Notes: generated by a model from the sequence alone, not told the origin. Shown: positions 28,492 through 37,400, numbered from the stretch's first letter. The stretch: DNA of 46,815 bases from Bacteroidales bacterium (GCA_017545365.1 JAFWOP010000057.1:1-46815), one strand, 5' to 3'. Made by a program: numbers and translations.

Positions 28492-28749
28492 TCATTTCTT
28501 AATTCTCAATTCCTCCATCAGGCGGTCGTTCACTTCGAGGGGGGTGTGCTTGCCAGCTTTGGAGCATTGTGCCTCGATGGCTTTGCCGCAGGCACAGCCG
28601 CCCCGTTCCCCGGTGTAGGGGTCTATGCTGCTGCAATGGTGCTTGAATTCTCCATGCTTCTTGAATAGCATCTTTACCCCCAGCCCCACCATCAGCAGGG
28701 CTAGGGCGGCCAGGGCGCAAAGTAATGTGTATAATATATCGGCTTTCAT
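28492..28749 (-). CDS. Small Cys-rich single-pass membrane protein
   Basis: An 85-residue protein with one N-terminal helix (residues 5-28, LYTLLCALAALALLMVGLGVKML), then FKKHGEFKHHCSSIDPYTGERGGCACGKAIEAQCSKAGKH. Four cysteines in CSS, CACG and QC spacing plus paired histidines suggest metal binding or disulfides. The 'vGlgiKmLfkKhGEFkhh' transition is reminiscent of a small Bacteroidetes 'membrane or secreted protein' family, but I cannot name a function. A compact gene in its own right: coding-like, with no overlapping alternative, and a start embedded in a dispersed intergenic repeat. The region between it and the TolC promoter (28327-28491) holds only a weak hairpin. Confidence 0.7.
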   Translation of the reverse strand: MKADILYTLLCALAALALLMVGLGVKMLFKKHGEFKHHCSSIDPYTGERGGCACGKAIEAQCSKAGKHTPLEVNDRLMEELRIKK

Positions 28750-28784
28750 AATGCTTGAATGTTTGAATTATTGCTTGAATGCTC

Positions 28785-28860
28785 GAATGTGTAAATGCTT
28801 GAGTGCTGATGTCGTCAATATACTAAAACAATCAGACAATCAGACAATCAAGTAATCCTT
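28785..28860 (+). repeat. Intergenic repeat, copy B
   Basis: Shares GAATGTGTAAATGCTTGAG, TGCTGA, GTCAATATAC/T, AAAACAATC and AGACAATCAAG(C/T)AATCCTT in the same order with the copy at 21212-21320. It is built of short GCTTGAAT and GACAATCA units. It lies between a small-protein start and tRNA-Asn. Confidence 0.75.
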
Positions 28861-28872
28861 TTCAGTCTGACA

Positions 28873-28904
28873 TAAAGAAAAAGCCGCGGGTTGTGCGCGG
28901 CCTT
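28873..28904 (-). terminator. Terminator downstream of tRNA-Asn
   Basis: On the minus strand GCCGCG, a 7-nt loop and CGCGGC are followed by TTTTTCTTT, 5 bp past the tRNA 3' end. Confidence 0.8.
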
Positions 28905-28909
28905 CTTTG

Positions 28910-28983
28910 CTCCCCAAGCAGGACTTGAACCTGCGACCCCCTGATTAACAGTCAGGTGCTCTAACCAACTGAGCTATTGAGGA
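28910..28983 (-). tRNA. tRNA-Asn (GTT)
   Basis: A full 74-nt cloverleaf. The acceptor stem is TCCTCAA with TTGGGGA (one G-U pair), discriminator G, D-arm AGCTCAGTTGGTTAGAGC, anticodon stem CCTGA with TCAGG around the loop CTGTTAA (anticodon GTT), and T-arm GCAGGTTCAAGTCCTGC. CCA is not encoded. It has its own promoter (TTTG-N19-TATCTTTG) and terminator. Confidence 0.97.
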
Positions 28984-29016
28984 AGTTTAGCTCTCTTTTT
29001 CTCTCGAAAGCGGTTG

Positions 29017-29047
29017 CAAAGATACGCACTTTTTTTCAATCAGCAAA
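29017..29047 (-). promoter_or_regulatory. Promoter of tRNA-Asn
   Basis: The best sigma-70 type promoter in the window: TTTG (29044-29047), exactly 19 bp, then TATCTTTG (29017-29024) on the minus strand. It lies 33 bp before the tRNA 5' end. Confidence 0.8.
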
Positions 29048-29086
29048 AAAAAATTCGCATTTTTTTTACCACAAGTGTGTAAAGTA

Positions 29087-29956
29087 TTAGTCTACAATGG
29101 TTACGTATTTCAAATTTTCTATAATATCCCCGGCGATGAGGCTGTATTCTGTCTGTTTTTTTACAGCAATATCGGCGGATTTGCCATGCATCCAGACGGC
29201 CAGTGTTGCACATGTCGCTGCATCTATCTGATTGTCTTTATTTTGAGCCAAAACAGAGAGCATAATACCTGTGAGGACATCGCCGCTGCCGGCGGTAGCC
29301 ATGCCGGGGTTGCCTGTTGTGTTTACGTGTATTTCTCCTTCGGTGTCGGTCACTTGGGTGCGGTGACCTTTGTATACGATGATGCAATGTGTGTCGCGGC
29401 TCAGCTGTCGTTGGGCGGCCTGCCGTCCGTGCTCGTCGGGCCATTGGCCGAAGAGGCGTTCGTATTCTTTGGCATGGGGTGTGAGGATGGTGGCGGAGCG
29501 GGCTGCGTGTGCCTTGAGAAGGGCAAGGCCGTCGGAGGCTTGTGAAAGCATGTTCAACGTGTCGGCATCTAGCACCATGGGCAGGTCTGCTGCTGCCGCC
29601 AGCAGTGCCCGCAGGGCCGCGGTGCTTTGCGTCCCTAATCCCGGTCCCACGGCGACGGCATCGTAGCGTTGCAGCTCGTCGGTGGTGTAATGATGGGTAA
29701 AGATGCGTTCGTCGTCGTCAATGGCGACCATGGCTTCGGGGACGGCTGTCTGCATGATGTCAACCCCCCGGCGGGGAACATGGACGGTGAGCAGGCCCAC
29801 GCCCGCGCGCAGACAGGCGCGTGCCGCAAGCACGGCGGCACCCATCTTGCCATAGCTGCCCGCCACCAGCAAGGCATGGCCATAGATGCCCTTATGGCTG
29901 TCGGGCGCCCTATTGATAAGAAACGAAGGGAACTGAGGTTTGTCCACAAAAATCAT
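29087..29956 (-). CDS. nnrD: ADP-dependent NAD(P)H-hydrate dehydratase
   Basis: Repairs hydrated NADH/NADPH. The 289-residue ribokinase-like domain has HALLVAGSYGKMGAAVLAARACLRAGVGLLTVHVP at about 27-61, AVGPGLG, TPHAKEYERLFG and the nucleotide-binding NTTGNPGMATAGSGDVLTGI near residue 225. It lacks the N-terminal NAD(P)HX epimerase domain (about 200 residues) often fused to it in bacteria, so the epimerase must be encoded elsewhere or is absent. Upstream is an unusual short tandem repeat of AATTGAG. No clear promoter box is seen. Confidence 0.94.
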   Translation of the reverse strand: MIFVDKPQFPSFLINRAPDSHKGIYGHALLVAGSYGKMGAAVLAARACLRAGVGLLTVHVPRRGVDIMQTAVPEAMVAIDDDERIFTHHYTTDELQRYDAVAVGPGLGTQSTAALRALLAAAADLPMVLDADTLNMLSQASDGLALLKAHAARSATILTPHAKEYERLFGQWPDEHGRQAAQRQLSRDTHCIIVYKGHRTQVTDTEGEIHVNTTGNPGMATAGSGDVLTGIMLSVLAQNKDNQIDAATCATLAVWMHGKSADIAVKKQTEYSLIAGDIIENLKYVTIVD

Positions 29957-29963
29957 ACCTTTG

Positions 29964-29989
29964 AATTGAGAATTGAGAATTGAGAATTT
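29964..29989. repeat. Short tandem repeat of AATTGAG
   Basis: Three perfect 7-bp units plus AATTT directly upstream of nnrD, within 8 bp of its start codon. Related ATTGAGAATTG and AATTCTCAATT strings occur at 9875 and 28501, also at gene ends. Confidence 0.7.
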
Positions 29990-30090
29990 GCTGCCGCACC
30001 CGGATAGCTCTACCCCCTATCCTCTAACCCCTACAAATCCTTTTTAGTTTTTAGTTTAAATCTAATCTCAAGCCATACGAACATTCATAA

Positions 30091-30136
30091 TAAGAGCTAA
30101 GAAGTACGGCTGTTTCCACCCACTTCTTAGCTCTTA
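30091..30136 (-). terminator. Long inverted repeat after the 30158 barrel gene
   Basis: A perfect 15-bp stem (TAAGAGCTAAGAAGT and its complement, loop 16 nt) 22 bp past the stop. It is AT-rich and lacks a strong T-tract, so it may be an mRNA-end hairpin or a repeat arm instead of a classic terminator. Confidence 0.5.
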
Positions 30137-30157
30137 GTTATTACTTATTCTTACCTA

Positions 30158-31144
30158 TTAGAAATGATAGGTGAGGCCCATACCAAAGGTCCAGGTGCGG
30201 TTGTAGGTGGCGAAGGGGCTCTTGGCGGTGCTCACAAGGCCGTGGTAGTAGTTGCCCTCGAAATGGAGCTGCCAAGCCGGACTGACGCGGAGGTTGAGGC
30301 CGATGCCGCCTGCCAGACCAGCGTCGAAACGGTTGTCATAGCCTTCGACGAAGCTGTAAGCGTCGCCTTGGAACGGACGGGGGTCGTCAGCCACATAGAC
30401 GTAGCCGTGGCGCCACTGGGTGAGCCAGTAGGCCATGTAACCTCCAAACATGAAGTGGATGCGCACGTCCTCGCCGCCTACCGAGAGGTCGCCCATAAGG
30501 GGGAGCTGGAGGTAGAGGTCGCGATAATATGTGCGGTACACGTTGGTATTGTCGATATACTTGACGTTGAGGTCGGTGATGTAGTTCTTAGAGATGAGTG
30601 AAAGGCCAGAACGGATGCCGAACCATTGGTTGAACTGGTAGCCTGCACGAACCTCGGTGCTGATGCCGCGGTCGGTATACCAGGTGCCGGAAGTGAGGGC
30701 GTTTTGAACTGCCAGCTGGTTGCTGGAGCCGCCGAGCATGAGGCCTAGGTACCAGCCACGGGCCTCGTCGTCCAGAATGTCGCTCTGGGAGATGAGGTCG
30801 GTGCGCACATCTTCACGACGGCCCTGCTTGTGGTGGTCGCACTTGCCCGAGCAACGTCCCATAATCTGCTCATCGCGAAGGTTCACACGGGTGGATGGCT
30901 GCACACGCTCGACCAAGTTGGCGTTAAGGAACATCTGATATTTGGTGGCATCAATCAGAGCTGTTGCCATACGGCCCGAGCGGGTCTGGATGAAAACCCC
31001 ATACTTGGTAAGAGTGTCTTGAGGCAAAAAGTTGGTGTCGGCAAAGGTAACCAAAGCGGACACATACTCTCTGGTTCCCTGATTCTGAGCCATAGCCCCG
31101 CCCATGACGGCGAGAAGCATTGCGATAGTGAGTATTTTCTTCAT
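30158..31144 (-). CDS. Outer-membrane beta-barrel (porin-like) protein
   Basis: A 328-residue exported barrel protein. The start MKKILTIAMLLAVMGGAMAQ at 31144 gives a clean signal peptide; a 16-codon extension to 31192 runs into the TATCTTTG promoter box at 31178-31185 and is rejected. From about 130 to the end, alternating strands (VRAGYQFNQWFGIRSGLSLISKNYI, LYLQLPLMGDLSVGG, WTFGMGLTYHF) with a terminal aromatic fit an OmpA-like/PorT-type OM barrel. An unusual loop CSGKCDHHKQGRRED (about residues 98-112) precedes the barrel. The function is unknown. Confidence 0.85.
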   Translation of the reverse strand: MKKILTIAMLLAVMGGAMAQNQGTREYVSALVTFADTNFLPQDTLTKYGVFIQTRSGRMATALIDATKYQMFLNANLVERVQPSTRVNLRDEQIMGRCSGKCDHHKQGRREDVRTDLISQSDILDDEARGWYLGLMLGGSSNQLAVQNALTSGTWYTDRGISTEVRAGYQFNQWFGIRSGLSLISKNYITDLNVKYIDNTNVYRTYYRDLYLQLPLMGDLSVGGEDVRIHFMFGGYMAYWLTQWRHGYVYVADDPRPFQGDAYSFVEGYDNRFDAGLAGGIGLNLRVSPAWQLHFEGNYYHGLVSTAKSPFATYNRTWTFGMGLTYHF

Positions 31145-31177
31145 AATATTGTGATGATATTTATTATTTTCAAAATG

Positions 31178-31185
31178 CAAAGATA
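31178..31185 (-). promoter_or_regulatory. -7 box for the 30158 barrel gene
   Basis: TATCTTTG on the minus strand, 33 bp before the chosen start codon at 31144. Confidence 0.6.
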
Positions 31186-31192
31186 CGAACAT

Positions 31193-31604
31193 TTTTTGAA
31201 TTATAAAGAATTTTTATTTGTCCGGGCATCCCATGCAGCCATTTTTACCCAAATCAGCCAATATGGTTTATGGCAGATTAGTATTTGTTATGAACAGATT
31301 GGCCTCATCGCTAATGAACGTAGCGGACAATAACGTCGCGACCGAATGGGAGCAACGCCATTTCATGTGAGTGCGCGACTGAATAGGATGAAGAAACACC
31401 TGTAAACAAAGAGCCCCTGCCGTTGCGGCAAGGGCTCTTTATTTGTTTGTTGCGGGCGGCTGTGCCGCCTGCAACAAGGTTTGCAATTCAATTATTGTCG
31501 GATTTCAAAGAGAAATGCTGATAAGGCATAAACAGACCTAGAAGAGCGGGTCAGATTGTACAATTCGCCTAATGACCGATTTGGGTCAAAAGCCCCACGC
31601 TCTT
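31193..31604. other. 412-bp gene-free stretch with three strong hairpins
   Basis: No plausible gene is seen. It holds a 15-bp stem at 31408-31440 followed by ATTTGTTTG, a 14-bp stem at 31447-31477 (GCGGGCGGC TGT GCCGCCTGC core), and TAGAAGAGCG at 31539-31548 complementary to CGCTCTTCTA at 31598-31607, the last overlapping the stop codon of the Sel1 gene. The first looks like a plus-strand terminator although no plus-strand gene precedes it. Confidence 0.5.
31408..31446 (+). terminator. Terminator-like hairpin with no obvious plus-strand gene
   Basis: AAAGAGCCCCTGCCG, loop TTG, CGGCAAGGGCTCTTT (one wobble pair), then ATTTGT. Strong enough to end a transcript on the plus strand. Confidence 0.6.
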
Positions 31605-32996
31605 CTATTCTTTCATATTGTCGAGCATCCCTTTTGCAAGAGCATCCCCTTGGTTAGCTGACAGCTGCAGCCACTTTTTCGCCTGCGACAGGTCTTCTTT
31701 TACACCCTTGCCAAATCGATAGCAGAACCCAAGTCTACGTTGTGCCGTAGCATTACCTTGGTCGGCAGCCCTGCGGTACCACTTTACCGCTTCAGCATAG
31801 GACTGGGTGACGCCCTGGCCACTCTCATAGCACACGCCAAGATTACATTGTGCCGCGGCAAGACCTTGGTCGGCAGCCCTGCGGTACCACTTTACCGCTT
31901 CGGCGTAGGACTGGGCGACACCCCAGCCATTATCATAGCACACGCCAAGATTATATTGTGCCGCGGCATCACCTTGGTCGGCAGCCCTGCGGAACCACTT
32001 TACCGCTTCAGCGTAGGACTGGGCGACGCCCTGGCCATTCTCATAGCACACGCCAAGATTACATTGTGCCGCGGCAAGACCTTGGTCGGCAGCCCTGCGG
32101 TACCACTTTACCGCTTCGGCGTAGGACTGGGCGACGCCCTGGCCATTCTCATAGCACACGCCAAGATTATTTTGTGCCGCGGCATCACCTTGGTCGGCAG
32201 CCCTGCGGTACCACTTTACCGCTTCGGCGTAGGACTGGGTGACGCCCCGGCCATTAGCATAGAACACGCCAAGATTATATTGTGCCGCGGCAAGACCTTG
32301 GTCGGCAGCCCTGCGGTACCAGCTTGCGGCTGTAATGTAATTATGTTGCTCCTCTTCGGTCACTCCCATATTGTAACAATCCACGGCAGAAACAGCGTTG
32401 GAGACAGGGGCAGGGGAAGTCTGCTTTTTGGGTGCCGACGAGCTTCCTCCTCCAAAATCAGGCAGCGGCTCACCCAGATAGGCAAGCCCCAACGCATATA
32501 GCGTTATGGCCGCAGACATCGCCGCTATAGCTGTAATTGGCCAGCTCATTCCTGCCGTCAACGTCACGCCCTGTGAAGAATAGCCTACTGCCCCGCTAAG
32601 GCTCCACATGCCGTACTTCTTGTCCCGCCCAAATCCAAAGCGGAACCCTGTCTCGCCAGCTATCTTACCACTATTCAGACCTACCCCCTGGAACAGTTGG
32701 ACGTCAACCTTATTATAACTGCCATTCGTAAGCCGCAAAACAGGACCCACATTGATATAGTAATTATCATATAGACCATACATAAACGACCCGTATAGGC
32801 CATACTTATTAGGGGTATACGCATAATTTGCCCCTAGGAACAACTCATTATTCTCACTATAGCTGCCCAAAAACTCAGAATAATGATGTGGGAAACGGGC
32901 ATCTTTCTCGCTAAGCCACTTCTGATATAGGTCTTGAGCCGTACAGGCAAAACAGATGAGGAAGAATGTGGCAGAAAGGATAATTTTTTTCATCAT
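31605..32996 (-). CDS. Sel1-repeat protein with N-terminal barrel-like domain
   Basis: A 463-residue exported protein. The signal peptide is MMKKIILSATFFLICFACTAQ. Residues 22-150 are rich in short aromatic, glycine-bearing strands (LFLGANYAYTPNKYGLYGSF, TGFRFGFGRDKKYGM) that look like an outer-membrane barrel or beta-sandwich. A hydrophobic segment (about 152-174) and a Gly/Ser/Pro linker (180-200) follow. Residues 205-463 are Sel1/TPR-like repeats: five nearly identical 36-residue units of the form AAQxNLGVCYENGQGVAQ plus SYAEAVKWYRRAADQG, flanked by one diverged unit on each side. Sel1 repeats mediate protein-protein contacts. Two ATG codons are adjacent at the start. The leader shares a 28-nt block with the lipoprotein gene at 42304. 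Confidence 0.88.
   Translation of the reverse strand: MMKKIILSATFFLICFACTAQDLYQKWLSEKDARFPHHYSEFLGSYSENNELFLGANYAYTPNKYGLYGSFMYGLYDNYYINVGPVLRLTNGSYNKVDVQLFQGVGLNSGKIAGETGFRFGFGRDKKYGMWSLSGAVGYSSQGVTLTAGMSWPITAIAAMSAAITLYALGLAYLGEPLPDFGGGSSSAPKKQTSPAPVSNAVSAVDCYNMGVTEEEQHNYITAASWYRRAADQGLAAAQYNLGVFYANGRGVTQSYAEAVKWYRRAADQGDAAAQNNLGVCYENGQGVAQSYAEAVKWYRRAADQGLAAAQCNLGVCYENGQGVAQSYAEAVKWFRRAADQGDAAAQYNLGVCYDNGWGVAQSYAEAVKWYRRAADQGLAAAQCNLGVCYESGQGVTQSYAEAVKWYRRAADQGNATAQRRLGFCYRFGKGVKEDLSQAKKWLQLSANQGDALAKGMLDNMKE
31761..32300 (-). repeat. Tandem array of five 108-bp units inside the Sel1 gene
   Basis: The string GTCGGCAGCCCTGCGG recurs at 31761, 31869, 31977, 32085, 32193 and 32301, exactly 108 bp apart. 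Units are nearly identical in DNA as well as protein, so the array is recent or homogenised and its copy number may vary. Confidence 0.95.
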
Positions 32997-33360
32997 AATA
33001 ACTTAGTATCTACTTTGCGCCTACTCTGAACAGTTTTCGGCTTCCCTGCCTGAGCTGGAAAGCCGATATTCTCTGAAATAAGGGGTAAAATGAAAGGCGT
33101 TTCCTTTCGTTTAAACTGCTTATTTTTACGCTGGGCGTCCGGAATTGCCCTGAAAGTAAATAAGCTCTACGAAAATCCACGCCCCTTGGCGTGAACTATC
33201 CGCATTCTTATTCTCACTTTCAACAAGTTTTCCGGACTTAGAGCGTAAGAGAACAGAAGCATCAAGCTCAGTTATTTATGTCTATATTCTATATTTCTAC
33301 ATAGTCAACAGTTTTGTTACTAAAACAGCTTTTCGTACTATCAATATCTATCATTGTCCA
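32997..33360. other. Gene-free leader region of the Sel1 gene
   Basis: 364 bp with no credible gene. Next to the Sel1 start it holds the conserved leader block (see 33019-33066). A small hairpin CACGCC-CCTT-GGCGTG lies at 33178-33193. No TAnnTTTG box was found on the minus strand. Confidence 0.5.
33019..33066 (-). promoter_or_regulatory. Conserved leader element upstream of the Sel1 gene
   Basis: On the minus strand a 10-bp stem (TCGGCTTTCC, 10-nt loop, GGGAAGCCGA, one G-U pair) leads into AAAC, four variable bases and CAGAGTAGGC, ending 22 nt before the ATG. The block from GGGAAG to TAGGC matches 25 of 28 bases of the leader at 42254-42281, at the same distance from its start codon. It may be a structured RNA leader or a promoter of an alternative sigma factor. 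Confidence 0.7.
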
Positions 33361-34221
33361 TTACAGGCTGCTGTACGAGGGCGAGAAGGTGTCGCCAGCC
33401 CTCACGTCGCCGGTGGTGAGGCCTTTCTTGAGCCACTTGACGCGCTGGTCGGAACGGCCGTGGTTGAACGAGTCGGGGACGGAGTAGCCACGGGCCTTTT
33501 TCTGCAGGTAGTCGTCGCCAATCTTCGATGCCACGTTCAGGCCTTCCTCAATGTCGCCGTCTTCGAGCGAGCCGAACATCTTGTTGTCGTGATAGGCCCA
33601 GATGCCGGCGTAAAAGTCGGCCTGCAGCTCGAGACGCACGCTGATTTGGTTCGACTCTTTCTCGCTGACCTGACGCATCTTTTGGTGAGCCGCATCCAGC
33701 GTGCCCAGCAGATACTGCACATGGTGGCCCACCTCGTGGGCTATGACGTAGGCGTAGGCAAAATCACCATCAGCACCCAGCTGCTTGTACATGTCCGAGA
33801 AGAACGACAGGTCGAGATACACGCACTGGTCGGCCGAGCAATAGAACGGGCCCGACGAGGAGGTGGCACCGCCGCAGCCACTCTGCACAGCGTCCTTGAA
33901 AAGCACCAGCTTTGGCGGCACATAGGTGCGGCCCATCTTCTTAAACTCGGCAGCCCACACGTCCTCTGTGCCTGCCAATATCTGACGGGCGAATTTCGCC
34001 AAGGCCTCTTCCTCGGGGGTGGCCACATAACCGGTATCTTCGGTCGTGGTGGCCGCGCCGGAGGAGAGCTGCTGCAGCAGCTGGCCGGGGTCGCCGCCTA
34101 AAAACAATGCCAGCAGTCCGGCAATCAATAGTCCGCCGATACCCATACCGGCCTTCGTGGATGTCTTCATACCTCTGCGGTCGTCGACATTTTGGCTTTC
34201 GCGTCTTCCATCTAGTTTCAT
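33361..34221 (-). CDS. Neutral zinc metallopeptidase (YpfJ / KPN_02809 family)
   Basis: A 286-residue membrane-anchored protein. It begins with the family's MKLDGRRESQNVDDRRG opening (start at 34221; an upstream in-frame ATG three codons earlier lacks that support). One helix follows (GMGIGGLLIAGLLALFLGG, about 25-43), then an extracytoplasmic zincin-like domain. The zinc motif is His162-Glu163-Val-Gly-His166 in VIAHEVGHHVQYLLG. Further hallmarks are SGCGGATSSSGPFYCSADQCVYLDLSFF and LELQADFYAGIWAYHD. Peptidase activity is inferred from the motif; the family has few characterised members. Confidence 0.93.
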   Translation of the reverse strand: MKLDGRRESQNVDDRRGMKTSTKAGMGIGGLLIAGLLALFLGGDPGQLLQQLSSGAATTTEDTGYVATPEEEALAKFARQILAGTEDVWAAEFKKMGRTYVPPKLVLFKDAVQSGCGGATSSSGPFYCSADQCVYLDLSFFSDMYKQLGADGDFAYAYVIAHEVGHHVQYLLGTLDAAHQKMRQVSEKESNQISVRLELQADFYAGIWAYHDNKMFGSLEDGDIEEGLNVASKIGDDYLQKKARGYSVPDSFNHGRSDQRVKWLKKGLTTGDVRAGDTFSPSYSSL

Positions 34222-34308
34222 AACTAACAATATTTATAAAAACAATACTTCTGAATGTCAAAATATTAAACACGTTCCATCCCCACACGCATCTGACGTA
34301 TCAAATTG

Positions 34309-34316
34309 CAAATATA
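34309..34316 (-). promoter_or_regulatory. -7 box for the zinc metallopeptidase
   Basis: TATATTTG on the minus strand, 87 bp before the start codon, in an AT-rich stretch. Confidence 0.5.
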
Positions 34317-34436
34317 CACATTTTTCCAAATATAAACACAATCTGAGGCCCACCCCCGTGTTTTTTTTTATACCGCACATAATATTTTCCTACCGCAGTC
34401 GTTATATATAAAATATATAATGTAAACAACCTGCCC

Positions 34437-37400
34437 ATGGGCATAAAAAAGGGTCTGCACATAACAAGAGACGTGGTGGTGGGGCTCCTGTTGGGGCTCT
34501 ACACATTGTTGGCATTGCTCAACTCGACCGTGCTGCAGTCGTACCTCGGGGCCGCCGCGGGCAGCTATTTCTCCAAGGAGTGGGGCGGCAAGGTGCGTAT
34601 CGGAGCCCTCCATTTCAGCCCGTTCAGCCACATCATCCTCGACAAGATAGAACTCATCTCACCCACGAACGACACCATCTACTACGGCGACCGCATCTCG
34701 TGCCGTTTCAAACGCTTCCCCTTCCATGCGGGCGGGCTCAAATTCGACCGCGTCTTCCTCCGCAACGGCAGCTACCATTTCGAGTCGCTCCGCCGTCCCG
34801 ACGGCCGGATGGGCACCAACCTGGACTTCATCATCGACTATTACAACACCGGCCCGTCGCATCCTCCTGCGAACGCCCATTTCGTTGTGGAGGTGGGAGA
34901 GCTGCGGATGCGCAATATCGACTACATTCAAGACCTCCCCGAGATACCCGGCATTCCCCATTACGAACATGGGGTGGACATCCCCCACATGCGATACCTG
35001 AAGACATCGGGGCTGATACGCAATGTGAGGGTGGACAACGACAGCGTCACCTGCCGTGTCATCTCGTTGACCACCACAGAGGCATCGGGCCTGCATGTGG
35101 CGGACCTCTCGATGGACGTGGAGGTATCGCCCCATGTCATCCGCGCCACCAACCTAGACCTTCAGACCGACGACAGCCGCGTGTTCCTCGATGCCGAGCT
35201 GACCTACCACGGCTGGAAGGTGATGGACGACTACTGCAACACGGTAATGCACAACGTGGTCATCAAGCCTGGCACCGAGGCCAACCTGTGCGAAGCCGCC
35301 TACTGGGCTCCGGTACTTTGGGGGCTGAACCAAAAGATAGCCGTCCAGGGGCATTTCTACGGCCCGGTGTCCGACATGCATGCCGCGGGCGTGGTGGCCA
35401 GCTTCGGCAACCATAGCCAGTTCTTCCTTGACGCCCACATCCACGGCCTTCCCTTCATCGAGCAGACCTCGCTCAATGCCGACATCCACCGCCTACACAC
35501 CCACTACGACGACCTCGCCGCCATCCGGCTGCCCGAAGGGGTGAGCTTCAAACTGCCCGACATGGTCAGGCGTATGGCCGAAATCGACTTCGACGGATGG
35601 CTGAAGGGAAGCATGAGGGACTGCGAGACCTTCTTCAACCTCAACACCCACATCGGCGACCTCGAAGGTCACGCCCACCTGATATACGACACCCTCCAGA
35701 AGGACTATGCCTACATCGGCGACCTCGACTCCCGTGTGCTAGGCATCCGCTCGCTCCTGCCCAACGAATGGGTGTCGCGAACCGGCTTCCACCTCTCCTT
35801 CCAAGGCAACGGCCTCAATCCCCAAACCATGGAAGCCGCGCTCGAAGGACGGCTGTACAATACCCAGTTTCGCGGCCACAATCTCAACCGCACCACCCTC
35901 TCGGCCGAATTGGTGGGGCAAGAGCTCACCGCCGACCTACAGCTGCAAGACTCACTCATCGACCTCGACCTCTCGGCCTCCGCCCATCTGGCACAAAAAC
36001 GCTACAATGCCGATATACAGATTACCGACGCCCACCTCGCCGACCTCGACCTCATCAAGTCCGACAGCGCCATCATCCTCTCCACCCACATCACCACCGA
36101 CCTGCAAGGCGACAGCATCGAAAGCCTCACCGGCACCCTCGCGCTCCACAACACCCATGGGCAGATGGGGTCGCGACGGCTGGAACTCGACACGCTGGAA
36201 CTCGACGCCAGCCTCACCAACCACTACAAACGGCTGTCCGTGAACAGCGACTGGCTGGAGGCCATCATCAACGGCTATTTCCAATACCGCGACCTGCCCT
36301 TGGTGGCACGCGATTTCTGCAACCGATACCTCCCCACCTACTACAACCCCTTCCGCCAAGACGACGACACTGACCTCTCACCCTTATACGACGACGCCTT
36401 CGACATCGACATCTCATGGAGCGACCCCAAGCAGACCTTCCAGCTCCTGATACCCGAAGTGTCCATTGCCCAAGGCACCTCGTTCCACGCCAGCTACAAC
36501 TACCCCGAAAACCTCAAGCTGGTGCTCCGATCCGACCTCCTAGCCTACGACAACATTTCCCTTCACGACATAGGCATCAACAGTAACGCCATCGGCGAAA
36601 ACTACCAGCTGAGGCTCAAGGCCACCAGCATCACCCTCAACGAAACCGCCTTGATGGAAAACCTGCTGCTCACAACCGACATGAGCCAAAGCATCTCCAC
36701 CCTTGCCCTGCGGTGGGACGATAACCGCGATACCGCCTACAACGAGGGCAACCTAGAATTCTTTTTCACCAGCACCGCCTCGGACAACAAGCTGATGATT
36801 GCACGCCCCTCGTTCTACTTCATGGGGCACAGGTGGAACCTCATCTGCCCCAGCGGCATCAATATAAACAATGAACGCCTCTCCGTAAACGACCTCAAGA
36901 TTTACGGCCTGGGGCAGTCGCTGTCGGTCAAAGGCCATATCGCAGGTGAGGACGACGACTACCTCAACGCCCTGTTCGACGGCTTTGCGCTCGACCAAAT
37001 CGGCTCCGCCCTCCTTCGCGAAAGCCCGCTGGAACTGGCCGGAACCATCAACGGCACACTCATCATGCGCGGCTTTGGACAAAAACCCTATATCGACGCC
37101 AACCTGATGGTCAAAAACTGCCATGTCAACCAGCAGCCACTAGGCGAACTGAACATCAAATCGAACTATAAAACAGAGGAAGGCCGACTCTACCTCGACC
37201 TTGCCTCCGACCTTGCCGACCCCACCTCACGCCGCCAACCGCTGGCCGTACACGGCTCTGCCCTGATTACCGGCAACGACGGCAGTCTCGACTTCGACAT
37301 CGGGCTTGACGACATAGGCCTCCAAGTGGCGCAGCCTTTCTTAAGCCAAGTGGCTTCAAGCCTCGACGGCCGGCTGAAAAGCAACCTGAAAGTGGGCGGC

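Noticed and set aside
29104..29118. GTATTTCAAATTTTC resembling the tandem palindrome at 40791
   Set aside because: It lies inside the coding end of nnrD and breaks the palindrome; likely chance.
31740..32330. CRISPR-like regular repeats
   Set aside because: Period is 108 bp with no distinct spacers, and the array is in frame in a Sel1-repeat protein.
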